Shown here piece by piece: positions 34,526 through 42,201 of a stretch of 42,201 bases of DNA (position 1 is its first letter; every line of letters starts with the position of its first letter). The notes under the pieces were generated by a model that was not told where the DNA came from, ran no database searches, and worked only from the letters and a program-made list of their open reading frames with translations. The stretch comes from Butyrivibrio sp. Lineage in GTDB: Bacteria > Bacillota > Clostridia > Lachnospirales > Lachnospiraceae. The stretch spans positions 13,265 to 55,465 of the forward strand of contig SVGC01000005.1 in the NCBI GenBank assembly GCA_015056495.1. The letters are read 5' to 3'. Both the position numbers and the translations under genes were made by a program.

Positions 34526-37500
34526 TTATCTTCTTTTTAGTCTGCCTATGGTCAGTAGGAATGTTGCTGATATAGCACATGCCAGTATGATCATAAGTCT
34601 TAGACTGGTGTTGGTAGTATCGTCGGTTCTTCCGCGCCTTGCGCCGAGAACTGATGCTCTGGAAACTAGCTGGTCACGGCTTGCACCAAGTACATCACCT
34701 GCTGCTACTGGAACTGCTGCCAGAGGAGTTGGAGGAGCAACAATCACTACTGGTGTAGGTGTAGGTGTAGGGGTTGGACCCGGTGTTGGTGTAGGATCTG
34801 GAGTTGGGGTTGGAGTTGGGGTTGGAGTTGGGGTTGGGTCTGGTGTAGGATCTGGGGTTGGGTCTGGGTCGTCCACAGGTGTGATTTCCAGATTGCCTAT
34901 TACTCTGTTGATTGTAAACTGTGCTGTTACATCTTCACCTGTCTCAACTTCTGTAATTTTGGCTGTTCCTACAAATTCTGCAGGATATGTACCAACTTCT
35001 ATTCCTGTTGCTCCAGCTTCCAGGCCGGATATCTCATAAGCGATGCCATTTATTGTAAATGTCTTGGATGGATCACCTTCCTCTGTAACATTATCTGCTG
35101 CACTTGCTGTAAGTGTTGCGAATATATCTGTTATAGTATCCAGCAGTGAATACTCTGTCTCATCAACTGATACTCCGTATCCTTCAACGTATTTCTCATT
35201 ACCGTCATACTGAGCAGTTCCGCCAAAGGAGGTTACTGTTATAGAATACTTGTTACTTCTGTCTGTAATCTTGAGCTTTCCTTCTACTACTGTTATTTCA
35301 TAGTTAACTTCCAGGAAGTTCTCTCCTGTAGTGTATACTACTTTGTTGACCACTTCACCTTCTGATACGTATGTAACTGATCCTGTTGCTTTGATATCTG
35401 TAATTTCACCTTCAACTATTGGATCTCCTTCTATATCTACATGGTCATTAGTTAATGGAGTTCCATCATATGGCTTACTGTCATCTGCAGATGTAAGTTT
35501 TACTTTGAGCTGTTCAACTTCCAGTGTTCCCAGTTCTTTTGTAGTCACTATATAGTTCTTAGCTACTGTCTCATCTGTCCAGTTAAGTTCATATGTATTA
35601 CTGCTGCTGCCTGCATTGAGCTGACTGCCAGTTGCTGTGATCTCAGCCTTGTCTTCATCTGCTTCAAGGAGGCCAATTATTGATGCATCTTCATTGGTCA
35701 AAGGCTGTCCATCATAGGATTTACTTGCACCTTCTGTCTTTACTGTCAGTTCAATAGGAGTTATCTTGAAGCTTCCTTCAGTTACATTTGAAATAGTTGG
35801 CTGTATGATCTTAAATGCGTTATTTTTGATCGTTATGTCTAACATTGCCAGGGTTACCGGAATTGTTCCTTCCGCTACGTCTGTTGCTGATACAGCTGCA
35901 TCTTTCCAATCTACTGTATATGTGTAATTATCTGGAAGGCCATTTACTGTAACTTCTGCGATGTCATATTCCTGAGCCTGTGCGTTATATACTCTTTCCT
36001 GATCAGGAATAGTTACTTCGATCGCTATGCTCCATACTGCGTAGAGTCTGTTAGGAACATCCTTATTGTTGGCAGATATACTTCTATCTGCTTCGTAGCC
36101 TTCTCCTGTACCATCTGCCTTGGTATTCCACTCTATAAATACGAGGTTACCGTTAGTATACTTATTGGCCGGAAGAGTCTTGATCTCTGAATTTACCTCA
36201 AATTCAACTGTTTCGTAATCTGTTGTTCCATTATTAGCATAGAATGTAATGCTGGTCTTTTCTTTTGTAAGTTCAGAGTACTGAGCTATCAGTGTTACTA
36301 CATTACCTTCTGCATATTCAGAGGAAACTGTGAACTTCTCGCCCGGCATGTAGATCTTGCCTGAATTATCATTTTTAATGATATATCCTGCAAATACACT
36401 ACCTTCAGGAGCTGTGGTAGCTGCTTTAACAATTGTTACAGCACCATCATTATATTCTTTAGTATCTTCCGGTGCTCCGCTTCCTTCTGCTGCATCATAT
36501 TCTACTGTAAGAGCACTTGTCGTAAGCCACTTTGCTATGAGCTTCATATAGTGAGTTACGCCATTTTCGAAATCCCACGGTTTATCATAAGTGTACTCGT
36601 CTGATGTTGCATTGTAATCTACTTCATACCATCCTGCCAGAACGTAACCGTCTCTGGTTGTTCTTGATAGATGAGTGTCATCAACTGTCTTGGAATATTC
36701 AATCCAGAAATCTCTGCTTTCCTGTTGTGCAGGGATTGTTCCGCCATTTCCATCCAGTCTTACTTTGAACCATTTCTTTTTCCAGCCTGCATATACTACC
36801 AGGTTGTTACATGGCATCTCTGAATAAGTTGTAAAATAGTTGATCTCCCAATTTTCTTTAAGTTCTGCTTTTTCCTCATCTGTAAGAGCTGTAAAGGATA
36901 CATATAATGTGCACTCAGGATCTGCAAACCATCCTACGCACTCATAATATTCGGCCTCATTAGAGTTGCCTGGATATGTGAGTGAGCTATAGTCAGGCTT
37001 TCCTGATATGTTACCAAGAAGTGCTTCATATGGAACATTCAAGGTATCTACTACATGTTCAGCAGAGCCATTCAGGAATGTCAGATCATATTTATTTCTT
37101 GTATGATAAATATACAAATTTCCTGAATATTCTACACTTGCAGCGCCATTTATCTTGGTAAAATTGCCATTTGCTTTTATCTTATATGCGTATACTTCAA
37201 ATCCGTTAAATTTGTTACTAAAGTAGAATGTACCGCTTCCTGAACTGCTTGTTTGAGCCATAAGCTGATAATTATTTGGATTATCAGGGTTGGTTGAATC
37301 TACTTTTTCTACGTAATGATATACTGTATAATTACCGGCATCAGAAACTGAATACAGGGTATAAGTAATATTTCCATGCTCATCAACTGAATCTGTTTCG
37401 TCAGCTGGATTAACTACAAATTGTGTCAATATAGTCTGTATTTTTCCAGATGGATATTCAATATTTGTATTTCCTGATCTTGCAGCTGTCTTTTCTTCTC

Positions 37501-39595
37501 TCCAGGTCTCAACCTTTGGCCATGTATAGTTATATTTGGCAAAAGTCTGTCCATAAAGGCCTGTAAAGTTATGTGCATTATCCCATTGTCCTTTTCTAAC
37601 AGCTAAAACACGGTTAAAACCTACGTCGTAATAGGAAGGGTTATCACCTTTGTAAAAACTGATTGTAACAGTGATTCTGTCATAATAAACATTTACTATA
37701 GAAGAACCATCTGCCTTGACCTCTACATCTTCATCAGCTGTGCCGTATCTGAAACCTGTATATGTATGGCCTCTGTCTTCTGCTGTAGAATTAACAGTCT
37801 GGCCTACAAGTGCTGTACGTGATTCAGATGTTTCATAATCATAAGTCTTTTCAGCAGCATCCTTATCATCATTAACACTCTGCTTCCAGATGATAACTGT
37901 ATATGTAGTCTGATCAGCTTCCCATCCAGCATAAAGTGTTATGTTATCTGTAATAGGTGTATTCTCCAGGTCAAACAGGTTTTCTGCTTCAGCTTCTCTG
38001 TACCATCCGGTAAATTTGTAGCCTTTAAACTGAGGATCAGGTGGTAACTGATCTGCTGCTGTCTCACCTTCAAGTACATATATAGCTGGTGTATATGAAG
38101 CACCGTTTCCAAGAGCTACATCATTTTCATCGAAGTGTACCCAGTATGCTTTAAGTACTACAGGATACAATGACATATCGCCGTTAACCTGAGCTATCTT
38201 CTTGGTATAGGTTGCAGTTGTTGCAGATTCATCTTCTGACCATCCTACAAACTTATAACCAGACTCATTTGGAGTTATCTTTACTTCAGAAATATCAATA
38301 TCAGTATTTTCATCAACAACTACTTTGATAACTGACGCTACTACTCTGCTGTCGTCAATTTTCTCACCATATAAGGTGATAGTATAAACTGCTTTATACT
38401 GTGCATATATCTTGATAGTTGTATCATCTTCATAATCACTGGTATCAACTGTTCCAAATCCGGTAAATGCTTCGCCGGCCTCTGTATACCATCCTTCAAA
38501 AACCTTGGTTCCAAGAGTTGAACTAGGATCTTCTGGTTTTGTCAGTGTATCACCGGTTATTACGATCTGTGAGTATAAAAGCGCATTGTCATCATTGTAG
38601 AATTCATAAGTAAGTCTTACTTCATCTCTTCCATCCTCATCCACGCCATCTGTACCGATGATCGCATAGATTGAGAAACCTCTTGATTCAAATTCTGCGC
38701 CATTGGAACCAGCGCCTTGTATTTGGTCTATATTTCCGTTATCACTAACGTGTATTACTTCGTGATTTTCACCTGAAACTGTTCTTGTTGATAGGCTTAC
38801 ATGTACTTTGGAGTTGTCAGTTGGCTGTATCTCATTGCCTTCATAGGTAAAAGTAATATCTACAGCTACAATATCAACTACTTCTGTATCTGCGCCAAGC
38901 TGCTGGCTTGCATTTTCTTTGATAGATTCTCTTGTTGAATAATCTACATAAGATACTGACATCTCTGTACCATCAGGGAAAGCTCCTTCATCTGCCTTAA
39001 CTGATACAGTGACTCCGCCAGCTGATCCATGGAATTCTTTTTTTGAAAACTGTATTTCTTTCTCTGGCTCTTTTTCTTCAACAATTGTAGAAGCTGTAGT
39101 TGCTGCATCTGCAGCAATTTCTTCTGATGAAGCTGATGTTGCTGCATCGGATGCATCCTCTGCTTCTATGTCACCTTCAATTGTTGGATCCTTGGTACCT
39201 TCAGTAACATTAGTAGTGAGCTCAGCTGCATTATCAGATGATACCTCTGCCGGTGGCTGTTCACCTGATTCTGCATTTGGAGCTGCAGGCTCTGAAGGCA
39301 CTTCTTCAGCAGGTGTCTGTGAAGGATCCTGAACTGGTTCTTCTACTGGTACAGGCTCTGGTGCAGGCTCTTCTACTACCGGTTCCTGAACAGGCTCTTC
39401 TACCGGTGCGGGATCTTCTGCTGGAGCCTCCTCCTGTACTGGTGCCGGATCAGATGTTGGTGCAGCTTCTTCTACTGGTGCAACTGCCACATCTTCCGCA
39501 AAAATTTTGATAGAAGCGATGTCGCTTCCAAAAGTTGTGAATAGCATGGCGATTGTGACTATCCATGCAAAGATTCTTGAAGTGTTGTTTCTCAT
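34526..39595 (-). CDS. Giant surface protein with InlB-type and MBG-like repeats
   Basis: The start is the ATG eight bases after AGAGGGG; an in-frame TTG two codons upstream is less likely. The 1689-residue protein has a signal peptide (about 1-35), a Pro/Glu/Ala-rich stretch (about 40-130), and a beta domain (about 185-330). Several Listeria-Bacteroides (InlB B-type) repeats span about 340-1210, with the recurring GYKFTGWY and LYAGW motifs. Two MBG-like modules carry KSYDGQPLTN and KPYDGTPLTN (about 1290-1450), followed by one more beta module. A Thr-Pro/Asp-Pro repeat (about 1575-1617) spans the wall. The C-terminus has VLGASR, VLGARRGRTDDT, one membrane span and GRLKRR. It should be an adhesin-like wall protein. 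The C-terminal third is paralogous to the next gene. Confidence 0.87.
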   Translation of the reverse strand: MRNNTSRIFAWIVTIAMLFTTFGSDIASIKIFAEDVAVAPVEEAAPTSDPAPVQEEAPAEDPAPVEEPVQEPVVEEPAPEPVPVEEPVQDPSQTPAEEVPSEPAAPNAESGEQPPAEVSSDNAAELTTNVTEGTKDPTIEGDIEAEDASDAATSASSEEIAADAATTASTIVEEKEPEKEIQFSKKEFHGSAGGVTVSVKADEGAFPDGTEMSVSYVDYSTRESIKENASQQLGADTEVVDIVAVDITFTYEGNEIQPTDNSKVHVSLSTRTVSGENHEVIHVSDNGNIDQIQGAGSNGAEFESRGFSIYAIIGTDGVDEDGRDEVRLTYEFYNDDNALLYSQIVITGDTLTKPEDPSSTLGTKVFEGWYTEAGEAFTGFGTVDTSDYEDDTTIKIYAQYKAVYTITLYGEKIDDSRVVASVIKVVVDENTDIDISEVKITPNESGYKFVGWSEDESATTATYTKKIAQVNGDMSLYPVVLKAYWVHFDENDVALGNGASYTPAIYVLEGETAADQLPPDPQFKGYKFTGWYREAEAENLFDLENTPITDNITLYAGWEADQTTYTVIIWKQSVNDDKDAAEKTYDYETSESRTALVGQTVNSTAEDRGHTYTGFRYGTADEDVEVKADGSSIVNVYYDRITVTISFYKGDNPSYYDVGFNRVLAVRKGQWDNAHNFTGLYGQTFAKYNYTWPKVETWREEKTAARSGNTNIEYPSGKIQTILTQFVVNPADETDSVDEHGNITYTLYSVSDAGNYTVYHYVEKVDSTNPDNPNNYQLMAQTSSSGSGTFYFSNKFNGFEVYAYKIKANGNFTKINGAASVEYSGNLYIYHTRNKYDLTFLNGSAEHVVDTLNVPYEALLGNISGKPDYSSLTYPGNSNEAEYYECVGWFADPECTLYVSFTALTDEEKAELKENWEINYFTTYSEMPCNNLVVYAGWKKKWFKVRLDGNGGTIPAQQESRDFWIEYSKTVDDTHLSRTTRDGYVLAGWYEVDYNATSDEYTYDKPWDFENGVTHYMKLIAKWLTTSALTVEYDAAEGSGAPEDTKEYNDGAVTIVKAATTAPEGSVFAGYIIKNDNSGKIYMPGEKFTVSSEYAEGNVVTLIAQYSELTKEKTSITFYANNGTTDYETVEFEVNSEIKTLPANKYTNGNLVFIEWNTKADGTGEGYEADRSISANNKDVPNRLYAVWSIAIEVTIPDQERVYNAQAQEYDIAEVTVNGLPDNYTYTVDWKDAAVSATDVAEGTIPVTLAMLDITIKNNAFKIIQPTISNVTEGSFKITPIELTVKTEGASKSYDGQPLTNEDASIIGLLEADEDKAEITATGSQLNAGSSSNTYELNWTDETVAKNYIVTTKELGTLEVEQLKVKLTSADDSKPYDGTPLTNDHVDIEGDPIVEGEITDIKATGSVTYVSEGEVVNKVVYTTGENFLEVNYEITVVEGKLKITDRSNKYSITVTSFGGTAQYDGNEKYVEGYGVSVDETEYSLLDTITDIFATLTASAADNVTEEGDPSKTFTINGIAYEISGLEAGATGIEVGTYPAEFVGTAKITEVETGEDVTAQFTINRVIGNLEITPVDDPDPTPDPTPDPTPTPTPTPTPTPDPTPTPGPTPTPTPTPVVIVAPPTPLAAVPVAAGDVLGASRDQLVSRASVLGARRGRTDDTTNTSLRLMIILACAISATFLLTIGRLKRR
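34745..34870. repeat. In-frame hexanucleotide repeat coding for (Thr/Asp-Pro)n
   Basis: Runs of GGTGTA, GGGGTT and GGAGTT units on the plus strand encode the Pro-rich wall-spanning stretch of the surface protein. Because the unit is six bases, slippage changes length but not frame. Confidence 0.75.
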
Positions 39596-39672
39596 AAGCA
39601 ATTCCCCTCTTTCTCAAAAATTGTTTATGGGTTAACAGTTTCTAATTTCAATGGAGCCTTCCACTTCAGATG
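39596..39672 (-). promoter_or_regulatory. 5' leader of the surface protein, with antiterminator-like segment
   Basis: This holds the ribosome binding site AGAGGGG and, at 39654-39660, a heptamer whose minus-strand form AAGGCTC is complementary to GAGCCTT at the base of the terminator-like hairpin (39713-39719). The two pairings exclude each other. Confidence 0.45.
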
Positions 39673-39719
39673 AAAAAAGAGCCCAACTTAGTCGGACCAA
39701 ATCGACTAAATCAAGGCTC
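39673..39719 (-). terminator. Terminator-like hairpin in the leader (possible attenuator)
   Basis: On the minus strand, GAGCC then TTAGTCG pair with CGACTAA then GGCTC, and TTTTTT follows. It lies about 80 bases upstream of the surface protein start and about 200 bases after the terminator of the preceding gene, so it is probably within the leader and not a second terminator of that gene. Confidence 0.55.
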
Positions 39720-39924
39720 AATGTAACGGGCGTTCCTTAGATTTCTTCTTACCTATAATATAAAATTTCAAAATGCTATAATCAATAAACCATGCACCAA
39801 AACCCTTCCTACTGTTGTGAAATAAAATTTCACCACCTTGAAACCCTTGCTGCTTAAGGTTTTCTTAATAGTCTATTTATAAACCCTTTATATTCTTTAG
39901 CTTCTGTATATATTTCTAAAATGC
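39720..39924. promoter_or_regulatory. Putative promoter region with three AAACCCTT repeats
   Basis: AAACCCTT occurs at 39800-39807, 39841-39848 and 39881-39888, spaced 41 and 40 bp apart, all in the same orientation. A possible -10 box TATTAT (minus strand, 39755-39760) lies downstream of them. No reading frame is credible here. Confidence 0.45.
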
Positions 39925-39961
39925 AAAGCAGGCGGAAGATTTTGGATCTTCCGCCTGCTTT
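39925..39961 (-). terminator. Terminator of the MucBP-type surface protein gene
   Basis: AAAGCAGGCGGAAGAT (39925-39940) and ATCTTCCGCCTGCTTT (39946-39961) form a perfect 16-bp stem with a 5-base loop, 43 bases beyond the stop. A minus-strand T tract is short. Confidence 0.8.
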
Positions 39962-40003
39962 TGTGAAAAGGGTTTTGCTATATGAATTACGATAAAAGCT
40001 TAA

Positions 40004-42201
40004 TTATTCTGCATCTTTTCCTTTGCGTTTGCCAAGGGCTGCGAGGATTGATGCTGCACCGGCACATACCATGATGATTGCAAGTCTGAAACCTGTATTG
40101 GTTGTGTCGTCTGTTCTTCCACGTCTTGCACCGAGAACTGCAGGGCCTTCTGTTGCTACCTGCTCTCTGTTAGCACCAAGTACTGCAGGAACTGCTGTAG
40201 GTGTTGCTGCAAGTGGAACCGGTGCATCAGGTACTGTAACTGGAGGTGTTGGTGTAGGTGGTGTTGGACCGCCTACTGGTGTTACTGTAAGTGTACCTTC
40301 AACCTTACTTGCTTCGTAGCTATCAGCGTTACCGTTGATTACAAATGTAAAGTAGTTAGGTGATGATCCGGCTGCTGTCTGTGATCCTGTTACTGTAAAT
40401 GTAACTGAATCGTCACCAACCAGTCCGTCGCCTCCTATTTCTACATTACTATTTGTAAGTGCGCTGCCATCATATGCTTTTGATGATGTTCCGGATGTAA
40501 ATGTAACCTTTCTCTTGTTGATCACGAGATCAGCTGTCTCATAGCTGATAACAAATCTGTCTGTCACATCCTCGCCGTCTAACAGGATAACTGCCTCTCC
40601 GTCAAATGCTGTTGGATAGGTACCTGCAATTGTACCCTTTGCAGAAGATGTTACTCCTTCAACTGTGTATGTTACACCATCAATTGTGAATGTGTTGTCA
40701 CCTTCTTTATCAGATACATTAGCAGCATTTACTGATAATCCAAACAGATCACTAAAGAATCCTGCGATCCTTCCAATAATACCAGTAGTATCAGCTACAC
40801 TTACTGTAAATCCTTCAACATTGTGCTCTTCAGCGCTATATGTTGTTGTGCCGCCAATAGCCTGAAGTGTGATTCCTCTTACTACATTGTAGTAGAAGAT
40901 AATCTCATTTGTCTCTGTTGCTGAGATTGTGATTGTCTGAGCTGTATCATCAACGATGTAATATCCGCTGATATCATCAGGTGTCTCAGTAACTGTATCG
41001 CCAAATGTCTGATTTTCTACAACCTTGTCAGCCTGTACCTTGTTTGTTGTTCCTTCAAGGTAATAGTGAACTGTGTATTCAAGGTCTGTTCTCTTAGCAT
41101 AGTAGAATATGATTTCATTCTTAACTTCTTCTGTCTCAACAGCTATTGTAATTGTCTGTGATGTTGGAGCAAGTGCTGTATAGCCATCTACATCAATTGC
41201 TGTTTCTGTAATCTCAGTATCAAATACCTGATCTTCAACTACCTTATCATCTGCTACCTTATCTTCTGTATTTTCTTCATAGTAGTGAACTGTGTATTTA
41301 AGATCTGCTCTCTTCTTGTAATAGAAGATGATAACATTCTTAGTAAGGTCAGTTCCTATAACGATTGACTGCTCTTCTTCTGAAGACTCATCCAGTTCAT
41401 AGCCTACTACTTCAATAGCATTTTCTGTCTGGGTTGAACCAAACTTCACATTAGCGACTGACTTAGTATTTGCAACTGTTTCATCTGTATCTACATCACG
41501 ATACTCAACTGTGTAGCTGAGGTCTTCACGTTCTACATAGTAGAAAATGATTTCTTTACCATCTTCGTCAAGATTGAATGTCTTAGTAGTATCACCGCTT
41601 ACTGTGTAGCCATCAACTGCTATTGCACTTTCTGTAAACTCATCATTATAAGTCTTGTTATTAACTTCCTTATCAGCTGCAACCTTGGTTGTTGTATCTT
41701 CTTTATAATAGTGAACTATGTAATCATAATCAGTTCTCTTTTCATAATAGAAGTTAACAACATTACCTGTAACTGCAATTTTTAAACTCTGAGGAGATGC
41801 TGTTATACGTGTATAACCATCTATAGGGTCCTTATCTGGATTTGGTTCAACACTTACTGTATCTCCAAAGGTCTGATCTGTTACTGTATCAGGAGTCTTC
41901 AATACTGCATTAGTACCATTTTCAAGATAGTTGACAGTATAACTCAGATCTGTCCTTAAAGCATAGTAGAAAATAACTTCCAGATCAGCATCTGTGTCTA
42001 CAAACGATACTGTAACTGATGTCGCGCCTTCTGTCTTATTTCCATCCTGATCTACTGCTGATACAATATCGTATCCTGTTACAGGTGTAGCATTTTCTGT
42101 ATAAGTCTTACCAAATTCTGCTGTTGTAAATTCTTTATCAGTAAGTCCAGGAACTGTTGTGGTTGTTCCATCTACATAATAGTGAACTGTATACTTAAGG
42201 T
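40004..42201 (-). CDS. Surface protein with MucBP-like repeats (5' end outside window)
   Basis: The frame is open to the window edge, so the N-terminus is missing; a TTG at 41902 is inside a repeat and is not the start. The visible 732 residues hold six repeats of about 70 residues (starts near 42199, 41955, 41730, 41515, 41300 and 41070) of the form YTVHYYxExTxxKVAxDK ... GYxxxxxxxxTxxxxxIIFYY, like the MucBP (mucin-binding) family. They are followed by a beta module (TYSAEEHNVEGFTVSV), an MBG-like module (KAYDGSALTN), a Pro/Thr linker, and the C-terminus VLGANREQ ... VLGARRGRTDDT, one membrane span and KRKGKDAE. It is paralogous to the neighbouring 1689-residue protein from the beta module onward. 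An adhesin role is inferred. Confidence 0.87.
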   Translation of the reverse strand, partial: LKYTVHYYVDGTTTTVPGLTDKEFTTAEFGKTYTENATPVTGYDIVSAVDQDGNKTEGATSVTVSFVDTDADLEVIFYYALRTDLSYTVNYLENGTNAVLKTPDTVTDQTFGDTVSVEPNPDKDPIDGYTRITASPQSLKIAVTGNVVNFYYEKRTDYDYIVHYYKEDTTTKVAADKEVNNKTYNDEFTESAIAVDGYTVSGDTTKTFNLDEDGKEIIFYYVEREDLSYTVEYRDVDTDETVANTKSVANVKFGSTQTENAIEVVGYELDESSEEEQSIVIGTDLTKNVIIFYYKKRADLKYTVHYYEENTEDKVADDKVVEDQVFDTEITETAIDVDGYTALAPTSQTITIAVETEEVKNEIIFYYAKRTDLEYTVHYYLEGTTNKVQADKVVENQTFGDTVTETPDDISGYYIVDDTAQTITISATETNEIIFYYNVVRGITLQAIGGTTTYSAEEHNVEGFTVSVADTTGIIGRIAGFFSDLFGLSVNAANVSDKEGDNTFTIDGVTYTVEGVTSSAKGTIAGTYPTAFDGEAVILLDGEDVTDRFVISYETADLVINKRKVTFTSGTSSKAYDGSALTNSNVEIGGDGLVGDDSVTFTVTGSQTAAGSSPNYFTFVINGNADSYEASKVEGTLTVTPVGGPTPPTPTPPVTVPDAPVPLAATPTAVPAVLGANREQVATEGPAVLGARRGRTDDTTNTGFRLAIIMVCAGAASILAALGKRKGKDAE

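Noticed and set aside
34548..35039. A 163-residue plus-strand frame rich in Gly-Val
   Set aside because: It is the mirror of the Thr-Pro repeat region of the surface protein.
39673..39719. A named riboswitch class in the surface-protein leader
   Set aside because: I compared it by eye with c-di-GMP, preQ1 and fluoride motifs and saw no matching core; only a generic attenuator layout is supported.
41902..41904. TTG as start of the MucBP-type protein
   Set aside because: The same frame continues upstream through a further full repeat to the window edge, and the codon sits inside a repeat.

Overview
The window looks like chromosome from a pectin- and cellulose-using Lachnospiraceae bacterium, most like Butyrivibrio or Pseudobutyrivibrio. 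The case rests on low-GC Gram-positive ribosome binding sites, tRNA genes without an encoded CCA, very large secreted multidomain polysaccharidases, Clostridium-type cellobiose phosphorylase, and giant surface proteins with InlB-type and MucBP-like repeats. The genus is an inference; no rRNA or marker gene is present.

Layout. 1-850: a six-gene tRNA operon on the minus strand (Pro, Gly, Arg, His, Gln, Lys in transcription order) with a strong promoter and a terminator. 938-4505: a minus-strand housekeeping block with a THUMP/RlmL-type RNA methyltransferase, a membrane-anchored degenerate Amidase_3 protein, and a fused RdgB nucleotide pyrophosphatase plus YfcE/MJ0936 phosphoesterase. 4670-12376: one 2568-residue secreted protein carrying a pectin methylesterase (CE8) and a PL9-type pectate lyase. 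12649-12744: an array of REP-like repeats. 12877-17527: LacI regulator, two permeases and a lipoprotein of a sugar ABC importer (minus strand, no ATPase). Divergent from it, 18194-20632 is cellobiose phosphorylase (GH94), with three matching operator-like sites in the shared 666-bp intergenic region.

20931-22183: a small membrane peptide and a secreted DUF3089 alpha/beta hydrolase (plus strand), then tRNA-Arg(ACG). 22430-26092: a FapA-like protein with twelve 26-residue N-terminal repeats, followed by a receiver/HD-GYP protein. 26194-32222: a minus-strand set with a GH31 glycosidase, a GH28 polygalacturonase, an intracellular CE8 esterase and mtnA; a 207-bp element with perfect 31-bp inverted ends sits between the GH28 and CE8 genes. 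32360-34342: an unrecognised 167-residue protein and a BTAD-type regulator with a degenerate GGDEF-like C-terminus. 34526-42201: two paralogous giant surface proteins, the second cut by the window edge.

How it fits together (inference). The surface CE8-PL9 protein would demethylate and cleave pectin outside the cell. Imported oligogalacturonides would be finished inside by the signal-less CE8 and GH28 enzymes. The GH94 and importer set would handle cello-oligosaccharides in parallel. A cre-like palindrome lies just upstream of both the CE8-PL9 gene and the GH28 gene, suggesting shared control. The least explained parts are the repeat-flanked element, the possible attenuator in front of the 1689-residue surface protein, the BTAD/GGDEF-like regulator beside it, and the FapA repeat fusion.
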